Origin: Candidatus Aminicenantota bacterium
GTDB taxonomy: Bacteria; Acidobacteriota; Aminicenantia; Aminicenantales; Aminicenantaceae
Direction: 5' to 3'
Length of the DNA stretch: 64,000 nt
Assembly (NCBI GenBank): GCA_020348385.1
Contig: CP070750.1
Coordinates: 1-64,000 of the forward strand
Shown: positions 8,596 to 17,301 of the stretch, piece by piece
Layout of the letters: each line of letters begins with the position of its first letter
Position numbering within the stretch: the stretch's first letter is position 1
Notes under the pieces: generated by a model
The model's database searches: none
What the model was told of the DNA's origin: nothing
Seen by the model: the letters and a program-made list of their open reading frames with translations, nothing else
Translations under genes and position numbers: made by a program

Positions 8596-11193
8596 TTATT
8601 CGTACCTCAGGGAATCGACAGGATTGGATGTGGCGGCTTTGACAGAACGGTAGCTCATAGCGAGCAAGGCGATCAGAAGAGAAAAGACCGTAGCCAATGC
8701 GAATATCCCCACACTGATATCGATCCTGTAAGCGAACCTCTTCAACCACTCCTGCATCGCATAATAAGCGAGCGGAAAAGCCACCACGGTCGCCAGCACC
8801 ACCCATTTGATGATGTCTTTGGACAGCATCAGAAAGATGCCGTTGGGTGATGCTCCCAAGACTTTCCGGATCCCGATTTCTTTTGTGCGCCTCTCGGCCG
8901 TGAATGAGGTCAGCCCGAACAGCCCGAGGCAGGCGAGAAATATGGCGATAACAGTGAAGAATGTCAGGCTGCGGCTCAACCGGATTTCTGTTCTGTAAAC
9001 GTTGTCGATCGTTTCGTCCAAAAAGGCGTACTCGAAGGGAAAATAGGAAGAAAATTTCTGCCAGGTGTCCTCAAGGTATTTCAAGGTTCCCGGTATGTCA
9101 AAAGAGCTTATCTTGAGCGAGATATATCCCGCTCCGCTGGCAAGTCCTCCTGTGTAGAGATGCCTCAAGGCCAGGGGTTCGACCTGGTTGTAAAGGGATT
9201 TGAAATGGAAGTCTTCGACGATGCCGATCACAACGCCTTCATTGCCGTCGACCTGACAACGTTTTCCTATCGGATCTTCCCAGGGGGAAGCTTGGGCCGC
9301 TGTTTCGTTGAGGATCATGGCTTCGGCTCGGTCGGTGCTCATCCCTTCTGCCATTTTTCTGCCCCTTTTGATCTTGAGTCCGTAGAAGTCGAAATAATTG
9401 AAATCCACTGGTCCTAGACGCACAAATTGTCCTTCTTCGACTCCCTCCCAATTCAAACCCATACCCCAGGAAATATGCAGGGGGTGGTGGTAAGAAACTG
9501 TGCTGTCTTGTACCTGCGGGGATTGTCTGAAAGCTTGAAGCAGAGCTTCATGGTTGGCTCTCAATTCATCATCATTCAAGGCGACAGTCACCACGATGTT
9601 GCCAAAATCGCGCATGCTGTTTTTTGTGAGGTAATCGATCTGGTTTTTGATGATCAGAAGGCAGGTGATGAGAGCGATGGTGATCACGAATTGCGTCACG
9701 ACCAAACTCTTACGCAGGATGGAAGAAGATCCCGAGTCCTTTGTCGGGATCCCTCGAAACAGCCTTGTCGGTTGGAAGGAAGAAAGGTAAAAAGCCGGGT
9801 AGAGTCCTGCTGTTATGCCCACCATAAGGGATACGATAAAAAAGATCGGTAGGTCGGAAAGAAAAGAGAACTCCAGATTTCGGTTCATCAGATGATTGAA
9901 CCAGGGAAGCAGAAGTTTGACAGCGAGGATCGCGATTGAAAATGCGAGAAGGGCAAAAAGGAGCGATTCTCCGAGGAACTGCCGGATGAGGCTCATCCGG
10001 CCGGCACCAACGACCTTCCGTAGTCCGATCTCCCGCATCCGCTTGGTAGCCCGAGCTGTGGCCAGAGTCGTGTAATTGAAGCAGGCGATGAGGAGGATAA
10101 GCAGGACTGTTGCAGAGAGGATATATATGTAGCGGATATCGTTCGTCTCCCCTTCCTCATTTCTCAGTCCCGCCCCGAAATGGATTTGTCTCAAGGATTG
10201 GGAATAATAGACATCCCTCTCCTTTTCATGACCTACATCGGGGGGCCTGATGAATTTTCTCAGCTTTTCTTCGAATCGAGCAGGATCTGCATTTTTTTCC
10301 AGCATGACGAAGGTGTTGAAATCATGGGAGATCCATCGGTTCAGCCACTTTTCTCCCCAGAGGGTGTTGAGTGTCGCCATCGAGGCCAGGATGTCGAACT
10401 GAAGATAGGAATTTTCCGGCACATCCTTCAGGATGCCTCTGATGATGAATACGTGCCGGTTATCGAAGGAGAGCGTCTTGCCTATGGGATTCTCGCCCCG
10501 AAAATATTTGTCGGCTATTTTCTGGGATATAAACAGGACAAAGGGTTCTTCCAGTGCACTGGCATCACCCATGACGAGGGGATAGGTAAAGATGTCCTTG
10601 AAATCCGGGTCCACACAGAAAAACGTGTTCTCGCTGAACAACGTGTCCTTGTATCCGTCACTGTACCGGAAGTACCCTCTCCAATCGACGAGCCTGGCTG
10701 CGTATTTTACCTCGGGAAAATCTTTCTTGAGAGTGGAGGCGAGAAGGGCCTGTGTTCCGGCGAATTTGAGGTCCCGGCCCAGGTCATGGGCGTTTATCCT
10801 GTATATGCGATTTGTGTTTTCATGAAAGTCGTCGAAGGTCAGCTCGAATCGGATATACAGAACCATGAGAATGCAGACGACAAGGCCGACCGCAAGGCCG
10901 GCGATGTTGATAAACGCATAAAGCTTCTGGCGCTTGATATTCCTCATCGTGATTTTTATGAAGTTTTTTATCATGACTCCTCCAAACCAGACGGACAGTT
11001 TGAATTCGGACCAAACGGCATACAGGACCTGTCCCCAGTACCATAAAAGTGCGCGGGATCTGCCTCCATCGAGATCCCGCTCTTCGAACTCCTCGCCGAT
11101 ATCTCCAGAGCCAGAAAATTCGTCCTCGTAGTGTGTCAATAAGGAGAGGAGCCTTTTTCCCAGTTTGGGTTGATGGCCTTTTGTTTTTTTCAT
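8596..11193 (-). CDS. ABC transporter permease with prefix domain, paired with PadR
   Basis: 865 residues from ATG 11193 (GGAG nine bases upstream; a TTG at 11202 would overlap the PadR stop). Residues 1-80 form a diverged prefix domain, ending SALLWYWGQVLYAVWSEFKL. The first helix (INIAGLAVGLVVCILMVLY) is followed by the LTFDDFHENTNRIYRI signature. The FtsX coupling motifs are EIGLRKVVGAGRMSLI and EIGIRKVLGASPNGIF, and the tail is TSNPVDSLRYE. The gene starts five bases after the PadR stop, so both are one transcription unit, probably repressed through the operator at 11541-11584. The effector PadR senses may be the compound or envelope stress that the transporter deals with; this is inference. 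Confidence 0.9.
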   Translation of the reverse strand: MKKTKGHQPKLGKRLLSLLTHYEDEFSGSGDIGEEFEERDLDGGRSRALLWYWGQVLYAVWSEFKLSVWFGGVMIKNFIKITMRNIKRQKLYAFINIAGLAVGLVVCILMVLYIRFELTFDDFHENTNRIYRINAHDLGRDLKFAGTQALLASTLKKDFPEVKYAARLVDWRGYFRYSDGYKDTLFSENTFFCVDPDFKDIFTYPLVMGDASALEEPFVLFISQKIADKYFRGENPIGKTLSFDNRHVFIIRGILKDVPENSYLQFDILASMATLNTLWGEKWLNRWISHDFNTFVMLEKNADPARFEEKLRKFIRPPDVGHEKERDVYYSQSLRQIHFGAGLRNEEGETNDIRYIYILSATVLLILLIACFNYTTLATARATKRMREIGLRKVVGAGRMSLIRQFLGESLLFALLAFSIAILAVKLLLPWFNHLMNRNLEFSFLSDLPIFFIVSLMVGITAGLYPAFYLSSFQPTRLFRGIPTKDSGSSSILRKSLVVTQFVITIALITCLLIIKNQIDYLTKNSMRDFGNIVVTVALNDDELRANHEALLQAFRQSPQVQDSTVSYHHPLHISWGMGLNWEGVEEGQFVRLGPVDFNYFDFYGLKIKRGRKMAEGMSTDRAEAMILNETAAQASPWEDPIGKRCQVDGNEGVVIGIVEDFHFKSLYNQVEPLALRHLYTGGLASGAGYISLKISSFDIPGTLKYLEDTWQKFSSYFPFEYAFLDETIDNVYRTEIRLSRSLTFFTVIAIFLACLGLFGLTSFTAERRTKEIGIRKVLGASPNGIFLMLSKDIIKWVVLATVVAFPLAYYAMQEWLKRFAYRIDISVGIFALATVFSLLIALLAMSYRSVKAATSNPVDSLRYE

Positions 11194-11198
11194 TCGTC

Positions 11199-11519
11199 TC
11201 AATCTCCAAGGAAACCGGGAATGCTTTTCCAGATGGCTTTTTGCAGGTCGTATGAGGTTCGGAGCGCGTTTTTGCCCTTGGGAGTCAATGCATAGTAAAT
11301 ACGAGGCCTTCCTCCCCTTGCCGTCGAAGTGGTGCCCTTTGTCTTTGACACGTAGTCTTTTCGCAACAGCTGGTCCAGGGCATTGTAGAGGGTCCCGTAC
11401 ATCAGACGTTTGCCGGTCAGTTTTTCCACTTTTTTCCGGATGGAAACGCCGTAGGCGTCCTCTTCGAGAGCGATAATTGCGGCCAGAATCATTTGTTCCA
11501 ACAAAGTCAATTCTTTCAT
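11199..11519 (-). CDS. PadR family transcriptional regulator
   Basis: 106 residues from ATG 11519, with GAGG about ten bases upstream; the open frame extends further up but without a site. The winged-helix signature is clear: LTLLEQMILAAIIAL, YGVSIRKKVEKL, GTLYNALDQLLRKDYV, then RPRIYYALTPKGKNAL. PadR proteins are dimeric repressors that typically control an adjacent efflux or ABC gene and themselves. Here the permease follows after five bases. A dense palindromic array lies 22-65 bases upstream of the start. Confidence 0.92.
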   Translation of the reverse strand: MKELTLLEQMILAAIIALEEDAYGVSIRKKVEKLTGKRLMYGTLYNALDQLLRKDYVSKTKGTTSTARGGRPRIYYALTPKGKNALRTSYDLQKAIWKSIPGFLGD

Positions 11520-11540
11520 GCTGGCAAATCCTCGATTAGG

Positions 11541-11584
11541 TTTTACGTAACTTACACATATAGTAAGACGTAAATTACGTAAAA
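11541..11584. promoter_or_regulatory. Nested palindrome, probable PadR operator
   Basis: TTTTACGTAA (11541-11550) and its exact complement TTACGTAAAA (11575-11584) flank a second inverted repeat, CTTAC (11551-11555) and GTAAG (11563-11567). ACGTAA-A-TTACGT at 11568-11580 is a third overlapping palindrome. The array sits directly upstream of the PadR start, as expected for autoregulation. I could not assign convincing -35 and -10 boxes. Confidence 0.6.
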
Positions 11585-11620
11585 TAGTTGCCAAAAGATG
11601 AAATTTTTTTTGCTGGATCG

Positions 11621-12949
11621 TTATTGACTTATCGAAATATTGGCCGGATGGCCTACCCATTGTTTGCCGTCAGAGTAAAGGATTTTATCTCGCAGTTCCT
11701 TTCTCATTTTATCCTGCAACCAAGGCGTTGTCTGTTGCGCGTTGAAAATGGCCTCGTACTTCCTTTTAAAATTATGGCTTATGTTTATGGTTTGCAGTGA
11801 AAAATCCCGGTTGAATTCAAAGTACAGGTGACATATTCTCATCGACACCAAGAATGTTCGGTTCTTCTGAATATCGATTGAATTGACGGCTCCGATTTCG
11901 GATTCTTTTTTGTCCACTTCTGTTCTTGGCAAAAGCACGTAATATTTCTCCGTTCCTTTCGAGAACTCCGTGCATGCGTATTCTCCTGCCTGAGGAGATC
12001 CTCCGCTGATATTTTTGGGATCTAAGACGACAATGCATCCCTTTTTGTACTCGTTGTTGCATCCACCTAATAGAATTTCTGTTTTCCCATCATCATCGAT
12101 ATCGAAAAAACCATAATCGACCAGGTAACCTGAACTCCAGTATTCCCCGATTATTCTGCCTGTTGGATCAAGGAGAGCGATTTGATTCGGGTAGTGATTT
12201 CTGTGTCGCGCAATAACAAGAATCTCACGGATCCCATCTTCATCGAAATCGCACACATCGAATCCTTTGATTCTATAATCATGAGAATAGACTGTGGTCC
12301 CGAATTTCATTTCGCGCCCAGCCTTTAAACGCCACATTTCTTTTCCGTCTTCATTAAAACAAAGGAGTTCCCCTTCCCCATATTCATTTTGTGTTTGTGT
12401 CGAGAAGAGAATTTCTGGCTTTTGGTCTGCATCGATGTCTTTGATGATGAGATGAGGAAGCAACCTCGCTTCGTTCTTTTCGGATATGCGTTTGTATTGG
12501 AAATGATTCATGTAGACCTGTAGGGCGCAGAGATTTTCTATCCCCGTTTCATATTGCCACAACGTATTTCCCCTGTTGTTTTGAATAACGAGTTTCGAAT
12601 TGTCGATCTGAAATCTGGCTGGGGTTTGCGGAATAAAAACCTTCGTGACCCATCCGATCGTTAATGAAGCAACAAGAATTCCCGCGATAAGCAGGATGGG
12701 GAATATTGCTGACTTTTTGAAAAAATGTTTCTTCTCGATTTCTGTTCTCTTTTGACCTGTGGATATGAGCCACTCATTCAGGTCTTTTTTGAAGGCGATT
12801 ATGCGCGGTCTTTCTCCCCCTCCGATTCGTCTGACCGGCAAGTTGAGCTGTTTCTCCCATCTGCGGCAAGTCCGAGGGTCACATCCCAAATAAACGGCGA
12901 TCTCTTTCCAAGATTGAAGAAACTCCCCACTTTGTTTATTTTCTTTCAT
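11621..12949 (-). CDS. Membrane-anchored HTH regulator with extracytoplasmic FG-GAP sensor domain
   Basis: 442 residues. Residues about 10-55 form a MerR/excisionase-like helix-turn-helix (SWKEIAVYLGCDPRTCRRWE) followed by a recognition wing with FKKDLNEWL. One membrane helix lies at about 76-98 (PILLIAGILVASLTIGWV). The remaining 340 residues carry FG-GAP/VCBS-like blades with calcium-type DxDxDG loops: IKDIDADQKPEIL, VCDFDEDGIREIL and DIDDDGKTEILLGG. The layout implies a one-component regulator: a cytoplasmic DNA-binding head and an outward-facing propeller. Its target is unknown; PadR and a permease follow downstream in the same orientation after about 100 bases that contain the operator. 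Confidence 0.75.
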   Translation of the reverse strand: MKENKQSGEFLQSWKEIAVYLGCDPRTCRRWEKQLNLPVRRIGGGERPRIIAFKKDLNEWLISTGQKRTEIEKKHFFKKSAIFPILLIAGILVASLTIGWVTKVFIPQTPARFQIDNSKLVIQNNRGNTLWQYETGIENLCALQVYMNHFQYKRISEKNEARLLPHLIIKDIDADQKPEILFSTQTQNEYGEGELLCFNEDGKEMWRLKAGREMKFGTTVYSHDYRIKGFDVCDFDEDGIREILVIARHRNHYPNQIALLDPTGRIIGEYWSSGYLVDYGFFDIDDDGKTEILLGGCNNEYKKGCIVVLDPKNISGGSPQAGEYACTEFSKGTEKYYVLLPRTEVDKKESEIGAVNSIDIQKNRTFLVSMRICHLYFEFNRDFSLQTINISHNFKRKYEAIFNAQQTTPWLQDKMRKELRDKILYSDGKQWVGHPANISISQ

Positions 12950-13034
12950 CTGAGTCAGATAGGTATATAAAAGTGGATACCCATTTTCAAGGCATACAAT
13001 AGGCGGAGAAGGTGCACTTTATTAGGGCGTTAAA

Positions 13035-13057
13035 GGACATTAGAGGACAAAATGTCC
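13035..13057. promoter_or_regulatory. Inverted repeat upstream of the HTH/FG-GAP regulator
   Basis: GGACATT (13035-13041) and AATGTCC (13051-13057) are exact inverted repeats separated by nine bases, and a shorter palindrome GGACA-AAA-TGTCC overlaps the right half. It lies 86 bases upstream of the regulator start at 12949. It could be an autoregulatory operator; no promoter boxes are clear. Confidence 0.3.
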
Positions 13058-13142
13058 GTAGCTGTTGACATGCATTTATTTTCATGCCTCATCATTATGG
13101 GACCCCCGATGTGATCCTTGAGGGAATGGATTAAGAGGGTGT

Positions 13143-13165
13143 TAACATCAGGGGGGTTGATGTTA
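13143..13165 (-). terminator. Stem-loop at the end of the MBL operon
   Basis: An 8-bp perfect stem (TAACATCA with TGATGTTA) closes a G/C-only-rich seven-base loop right at the stop of the 13166 gene. No T-run follows in either direction, so it is a hairpin that may slow or protect the transcript rather than a standard intrinsic terminator. Confidence 0.3.
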
Positions 13166-13993
13166 TCAACGGATAATCTTTTTTTCACCCCGTTCCACAA
13201 ACAGGAATATATCTTTGTAATTTGATTTTACCATATCGATTTTGCTCGGAGCATCGGACTCCAATCGCTTTGGCAGATGAATCAATCCCACATGCTCAGG
13301 TCTCAAGACATCCAAGATAATTTTTTGACCGTGTGGATATAAAGGAAACCAGAAGTGAACAAGGGCCAGGTCGATGTTTTCTTTTGAGAAATCGAAGGCT
13401 TCAAAGGTTTCCATTTTTCCAGCGGAATCCCCCTCGTGAAAAATGCTCCGACCATCCATCTTGATCAGGTACATCAAATTGTGGGGGCTTTCCAAGTCTC
13501 CGCTATGGAGTGTCCTGAACATTTTGACGGCGATTTCCCCGACCGTTTTTTCAGCCGTCTCTCCAGGTTCCAAGTCGAAAGAAAACACCCTATCCTGAAC
13601 TTGTCCCCAGTCTTTGATGTTGTCTTTCATGGCAGTGACGGTATCCTTTGCAGCCATAAGCTGAGCGTTAGGATTGTTCTCCATGAATTGTGCTGCAAAG
13701 CCAGGGCTGAAATGATCCGGATGGTTGTGGGTGACTAAAACAAGGTCCACATTGTCGAATGGAGCTGTGCCGGAAAGCATCCGCTCCAACATATCTTCTG
13801 AGGGAGACCTGTAATTGGGATTTGGGTTGTCGAAAAGAGCATCGATGAGGACCTTATTGCTGCCGGCCGTAATCAGAATCCCTTCATTGCCAAGATAGGT
13901 AACTTCGATAGGGCTCTCAGAGGTGTTCCCGACTATCCATATCGTCAATAGAAAGAGGGGTATCACTGCAAAACTTGCTGTATTTTTTTTCAT
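13166..13993 (-). CDS. Secreted MBL-fold metal-dependent hydrolase
   Basis: 275 residues with a signal peptide (1-22). HNHPDH at about 89-94 is the metal-binding HxHxDH; IFHEGDSAG supplies the next ligand, and the C-terminal HLPKR region holds the last histidine. The sequence around VLIDALF, then LVLVTHNHPDHF, is close to that in the ankyrin fusion at 20693, so the two are paralogues. They belong to the UlaG/YtnP-like side of the superfamily rather than to true beta-lactamases. The ATG overlaps the stop of the 110-aa gene by four bases, making it the last gene of a three-gene operon. Confidence 0.8.
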   Translation of the reverse strand: MKKNTASFAVIPLFLLTIWIVGNTSESPIEVTYLGNEGILITAGSNKVLIDALFDNPNPNYRSPSEDMLERMLSGTAPFDNVDLVLVTHNHPDHFSPGFAAQFMENNPNAQLMAAKDTVTAMKDNIKDWGQVQDRVFSFDLEPGETAEKTVGEIAVKMFRTLHSGDLESPHNLMYLIKMDGRSIFHEGDSAGKMETFEAFDFSKENIDLALVHFWFPLYPHGQKIILDVLRPEHVGLIHLPKRLESDAPSKIDMVKSNYKDIFLFVERGEKKIIR

Positions 13994-14322
13994 GAATATC
14001 CCCGTTTATTTTTTTTCCTTTTTTTCTTTCGAAAGCCTGTATTCAACAGCTTTTCTGGTTTCAAAAATGATTTTCGAGAACAGCTGGTGACCATTTCCTC
14101 AGTCATTTCACCTTTGCCTGCATTTTTTGAAAATGCAACAAGATCCTCGCTCTTTAAGTCGATTTTATAGTCAGGCTCTAAATTGGAAATGATGTATAAG
14201 ATTCCGAGGCACATATGTACCCTTATTGCTGAAGAAAAATTCAAATCATATCTATCGGTTATGAACTTGAGATAATCCTCCATCCAGTTGCTGAGCAGAA
14301 CCTGGTATCTTTTGTTAAGCAT
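13990..14322 (-). CDS. Conserved-looking 110-aa protein of unknown function
   Basis: The gene has a strong site (GGAGGAG) close to ATG 14322 and its stop overlaps the next start in ATGA, so it is very likely translated. Residues 1-60 are predicted helical (NWMEDYLKFITDRYDLNFSS, then AIRVHMCLGILYIIS), with a weak resemblance to ribbon-helix-helix DNA-binding proteins. The C-terminus is a very basic tail (RKKKRKKNKR). There is no signal peptide. It could be a small regulator of the operon, but I do not recognise it. Confidence 0.65.
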   Translation of the reverse strand: MLNKRYQVLLSNWMEDYLKFITDRYDLNFSSAIRVHMCLGILYIISNLEPDYKIDLKSEDLVAFSKNAGKGEMTEEMVTSCSRKSFLKPEKLLNTGFRKKKRKKNKRGYS

Positions 14323-14333
14323 AATCTCCTCCT

Positions 14334-15167
14334 TTATCTGGTTTTATAATTTTTCCTGTATCGAATGGCTGCATAGGTGTCGGGGAACAGGGAAGGAATA
14401 TCGATCGTGTGTTTCCCCTTTTTGAATTCCTCTTCCAGGTTGATCACGACGACATTTTCATAATTGTGAAAATGATACAAATAGACCAACCCGCGATTGA
14501 CATCGTATATATTCGAGTATTGTGTGCCTCCCCAGTCTCCCTCTTGATGCACAGCAGACAATATATTGCGGAACGCATCTATGGTTAACTCATTATTATT
14601 CAATAACTTAGTAGCGATTTTGTATCTGTCACAGGGAATCTCTTCTCCTTCCTCGAGTTGGGAAAGATAAAAATTCGTGCACACTTGAAAGTTTCCTTTT
14701 TTCCTCTGAATAACATCCCCTTCGATTATCGCTGAATCCCCTGACTTATCCACGATCATCACTTGAAACTTCCTGAAATATTGAAGATTATACTTGTCAA
14801 TGAGTTTTAATGCCTCCTCCACGGTTGCACATTCTCTCATGACCTTTTGCATCAAATCTCCCCTGAATTTTACTTTGTGCAGGGAGTTTTTTACCTCTAA
14901 AGGCTGTGTGGCCATGTAATCGAAGACCAAGCCCTGGTCGTTCATGCCTCCCTGGGGGTTCATGTCATCGAAGGAAAAATAAACTGTTCCGTATTTTCCC
15001 TTCTCCGGCAAGGCAAACCATATCTTTGTGTTGGGATTTTTCCAGTCTTCATTGTTTCCCACCAAGGTTATGCCGTTTTTTGTTAACGTGAACATCGTGC
15101 AGGAAAACGATGTTAAGGCCGGCAAAATGAAAAATATCATAAATAATGTGATTACTAATCTTTTCAT
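14334..15167 (-). CDS. Secreted Ntn-hydrolase, linear amide C-N hydrolase (choloylglycine hydrolase/AAT-like)
   Basis: 277 residues from ATG 15167, with GGAGG seven bases upstream. The signal peptide ends just before Cys23 in FSCTMFTLTKNG; cleavage there would expose Cys as the N-terminal nucleophile, as in bile-salt hydrolase and acyl-coenzyme A:6-aminopenicillanate acyltransferase-like enzymes. GNNEDW at about 36-41 and GGMNDQGLVFD at about 75 match the family's substrate-pocket motifs. The expected reaction is hydrolysis of a linear amide bond. It heads an operon with the 110-aa protein (11 bases downstream) and an MBL hydrolase. The physiological amide is unknown. Confidence 0.75.
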   Translation of the reverse strand: MKRLVITLFMIFFILPALTSFSCTMFTLTKNGITLVGNNEDWKNPNTKIWFALPEKGKYGTVYFSFDDMNPQGGMNDQGLVFDYMATQPLEVKNSLHKVKFRGDLMQKVMRECATVEEALKLIDKYNLQYFRKFQVMIVDKSGDSAIIEGDVIQRKKGNFQVCTNFYLSQLEEGEEIPCDRYKIATKLLNNNELTIDAFRNILSAVHQEGDWGGTQYSNIYDVNRGLVYLYHFHNYENVVVINLEEEFKKGKHTIDIPSLFPDTYAAIRYRKNYKTR

Positions 15168-15300
15168 TATGATTCCTCCGTACAATGAATTTAGCATGGT
15201 GAAATACCTCAGTCAAATAACCCGGATTGAATGTTCGACGCGAAAAGAGTACAAACTGAGGAAGATTATCAAGGACTTGGGGAAGCAATCAAATGGATTA

Positions 15301-16800
15301 CTACTCTAGATTGTGGCTGAGGTAGAGTTCCAATTTATCCGGAGGGATCGACCGAGTGAAAGCGCAGTCGCCTCCCCAGTCGACATAGATCGGGAAAGGG
15401 CTCAAACGTTTGGGATCGATTTGGAGATCCTGGATGATCAGGTTGGTGACCTGCAAGATCTTTGTACGGCGGCTGGTCCATAGATTGAAATCAAGATCGC
15501 GTGCAGTCAGGATCCGGTCGATGATGCTTTCATCCAGAGTTGAAGCAACTCCCGATATCGTGGAGCTTTTTTGTTTTCCGTCGATGACAGAATCGTCTAG
15601 GGATAGGATGGAATATCCTTCCCGGTAGCATGTATGGTTAATGATTATTGTTTGCCCCAACTGGATCAAATCGTCCTTGTCTTTTAAGTCTTCCAGTGGG
15701 GGATAAAACTCCGGCGCGGGGAATGACTTGCCTGTCCTGGCAGCGAGGGCATCGAATGTTTCGGCATATCGTCCAGAGGGATTCCACACCGTCCAGGTTT
15801 GGACCTCGTTTTCTGTCACTCCCTGGAGCTGGGCATCGATTTCCTCTGGCGTATACCAGAATCCTTGGATCCAGGGTCGGATTTCCTTGCTCGTGCGCTT
15901 TTTTATCTCTTCCAGGCTCGATTTCATGATTTTGTGCGGGTATTGGCCTGGATTTTTCAAATTGAGGAAATTTTCCGGAAAGTGCGATGGATAAAACATC
16001 GGACAGATCACGTCCACATGCGGAGCGACCTGTTCCAGCACTTGGCCTACGCCGAAATCTTTGGTTTTCCAAGCTATCATGCCGAAAAGATCGGCAGAGA
16101 TGACAACTCCAGTCGGTTTCAATCGGGTATTGGCAAAGGCAAGAAATTTCCCGATACATTCTGCTTTGGAGGTTCCTTCGGTGACGATGGGATATTCGAT
16201 GGTGGACATGTCGCCGTCGCTCGGAAACCGGACGTAATCGAATTGGATTTCGTCGACTCCAAGAGTTATGAGTTCCTGACAGAGCGCAATCGTATAATCC
16301 CAAACACGGGTGTCATACGGATTGGCCCAATGGAGGCCTTTGTGATCTGCCCATAATTCCCCTGTTTCCGAATCCCTTACTCCCATTTCGGGAAAATGCG
16401 ACACGAGCAAGCTGTCTTGGAACACGTCCAGTTTGGCCGCAGTCCAAATACCCCTTTGTTTGAGGATGGAGATGGCGTTCTCTAGAGAAGCATGAGGAGC
16501 TGAAGCTTCTATAGTTTTGGCTGTGCGGTTGTTCGATTTCCAGAACAACTGGCCAAGGGGATCTTTAGCATGCAGAACGGCCAGATTCAGACCGGCAGCT
16601 TTCATGTAATGAACGATGCCTTCGAAACTACGGCCATAGAGGCGTGCCGGCGGGAAATAGACACCGGTCAGCGCTTCCAGTTTAACTTCGGGTTGAGATA
16701 AAACGAGAGAGGAGGCAAAAGTTGGAGAACCAAACGAGGTGGAGATGAATAAGACGAAAAAGAGAATCGAGATGTTTTGGAGTCTGTATGTTTTATCCAT
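15301..16800 (-). CDS. Secreted DUF4015 family putative glycoside hydrolase
   Basis: 499 residues with a signal peptide (about 1-29). Residues about 42-365 fit the DUF4015 TIM-barrel family: GVYFPPARLYG, GLNLAVLHAKDPLG, WTAAKLDVFQD, then DEIQFDYVRFPSDG, where Asp and Glu at strand ends are candidate acids, and WIQGFWYTPEEID. The last 130 residues are an extra domain of unknown function. The start lacks a good ribosome site. The gene diverges from the PadR at 16933, so the operator at 16878-16900 could influence both. Confidence 0.7.
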   Translation of the reverse strand: MDKTYRLQNISILFFVLFISTSFGSPTFASSLVLSQPEVKLEALTGVYFPPARLYGRSFEGIVHYMKAAGLNLAVLHAKDPLGQLFWKSNNRTAKTIEASAPHASLENAISILKQRGIWTAAKLDVFQDSLLVSHFPEMGVRDSETGELWADHKGLHWANPYDTRVWDYTIALCQELITLGVDEIQFDYVRFPSDGDMSTIEYPIVTEGTSKAECIGKFLAFANTRLKPTGVVISADLFGMIAWKTKDFGVGQVLEQVAPHVDVICPMFYPSHFPENFLNLKNPGQYPHKIMKSSLEEIKKRTSKEIRPWIQGFWYTPEEIDAQLQGVTENEVQTWTVWNPSGRYAETFDALAARTGKSFPAPEFYPPLEDLKDKDDLIQLGQTIIINHTCYREGYSILSLDDSVIDGKQKSSTISGVASTLDESIIDRILTARDLDFNLWTSRRTKILQVTNLIIQDLQIDPKRLSPFPIYVDWGGDCAFTRSIPPDKLELYLSHNLE

Positions 16801-16873
16801 TTTTTAAACTCGGGGTACTAATTTTGTCGTTTTTCCGCTGGGATTTGAGAAGAATTTAAGATTTAAATTCCAC

Positions 16874-16902
16874 TTGATATACCTAGAAAGTCTAGGTATA
16901 AT
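16874..16902 (+). promoter_or_regulatory. Sigma-70 promoter for PadR/permease
   Basis: TTGATA at 16874-16879 and TATAAT at 16897-16902 are separated by exactly 17 bases. Transcription would begin near 16909, just upstream of the PadR start at 16933. The perfect palindrome at 16878-16900 fills the spacer and touches both boxes. Confidence 0.7.
16878..16900. promoter_or_regulatory. PadR operator palindrome within the promoter
   Basis: Ten-base arms TATACCTAGA (16878-16887) and TCTAGGTATA (16891-16900) are exact inverted repeats around AAG. A dimer bound here would block polymerase. A further half-site ACTAGGCAT follows at about 16913-16921. The most likely ligand is the PadR encoded 33 bases downstream. 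Confidence 0.7.
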
Positions 16903-16932
16903 ACATAAAGAAACTAGGCATGTGAGGAAGAA

Positions 16933-17271
16933 ATGATATCGAAAAACTTGATGGCGGCGTCGACCAAACCTTTGATCTTGTCCATTTTGGAGCAAGGAGA
17001 AATTTACGGGTATCAGATTATCCAAAATGTCATCGATATTTCCGGGGGAACACTGGAATGGTCGGAAGGAATGCTGTATCCCGTCCTCCATCGGATGGAA
17101 AAGGAAAATCTCATCCGTTCTCAGTGGAAAATCTCCAAAAAAGGAAGGAGACGCAAGTATTACAGGTTAACGGAATCGGGAAGAGAAGAGTTGGAAAAAG
17201 AAAAAAGACAATGGATGAGCGTCCATAAACTCCTCTCCAAGTTATGGGAACCTGTCCCGGGCTTTGAATAA
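16933..17271 (+). CDS. PadR family transcriptional regulator
   Basis: 112 residues; GAGGAAG precedes the ATG. The family landmarks are all present: LMAASTKPLILSILEQGEIYGYQI, broken here into helix 1 and helix 2, GMLYPVLHRMEKENLI as the recognition helix region, and the wing with RRKYYRLTESGREELE, then a dimerisation helix. It is followed after 30 bases by the permease it most probably represses. The palindrome in its own promoter makes autoregulation likely. It differs enough from the 11199 PadR that the two operators share no sequence. Confidence 0.93.
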   Translation: MISKNLMAASTKPLILSILEQGEIYGYQIIQNVIDISGGTLEWSEGMLYPVLHRMEKENLIRSQWKISKKGRRRKYYRLTESGREELEKEKRQWMSVHKLLSKLWEPVPGFE

Positions 17272-17301
17272 ACCGTCAAGGTGTAAAAACAGGAGAAACC
17301 G

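Noticed and set aside
10180..11046. 288-codon plus-strand frame opposite the 8596 permease
   Set aside because: No start site or homology; the permease on the other strand explains the open frame.
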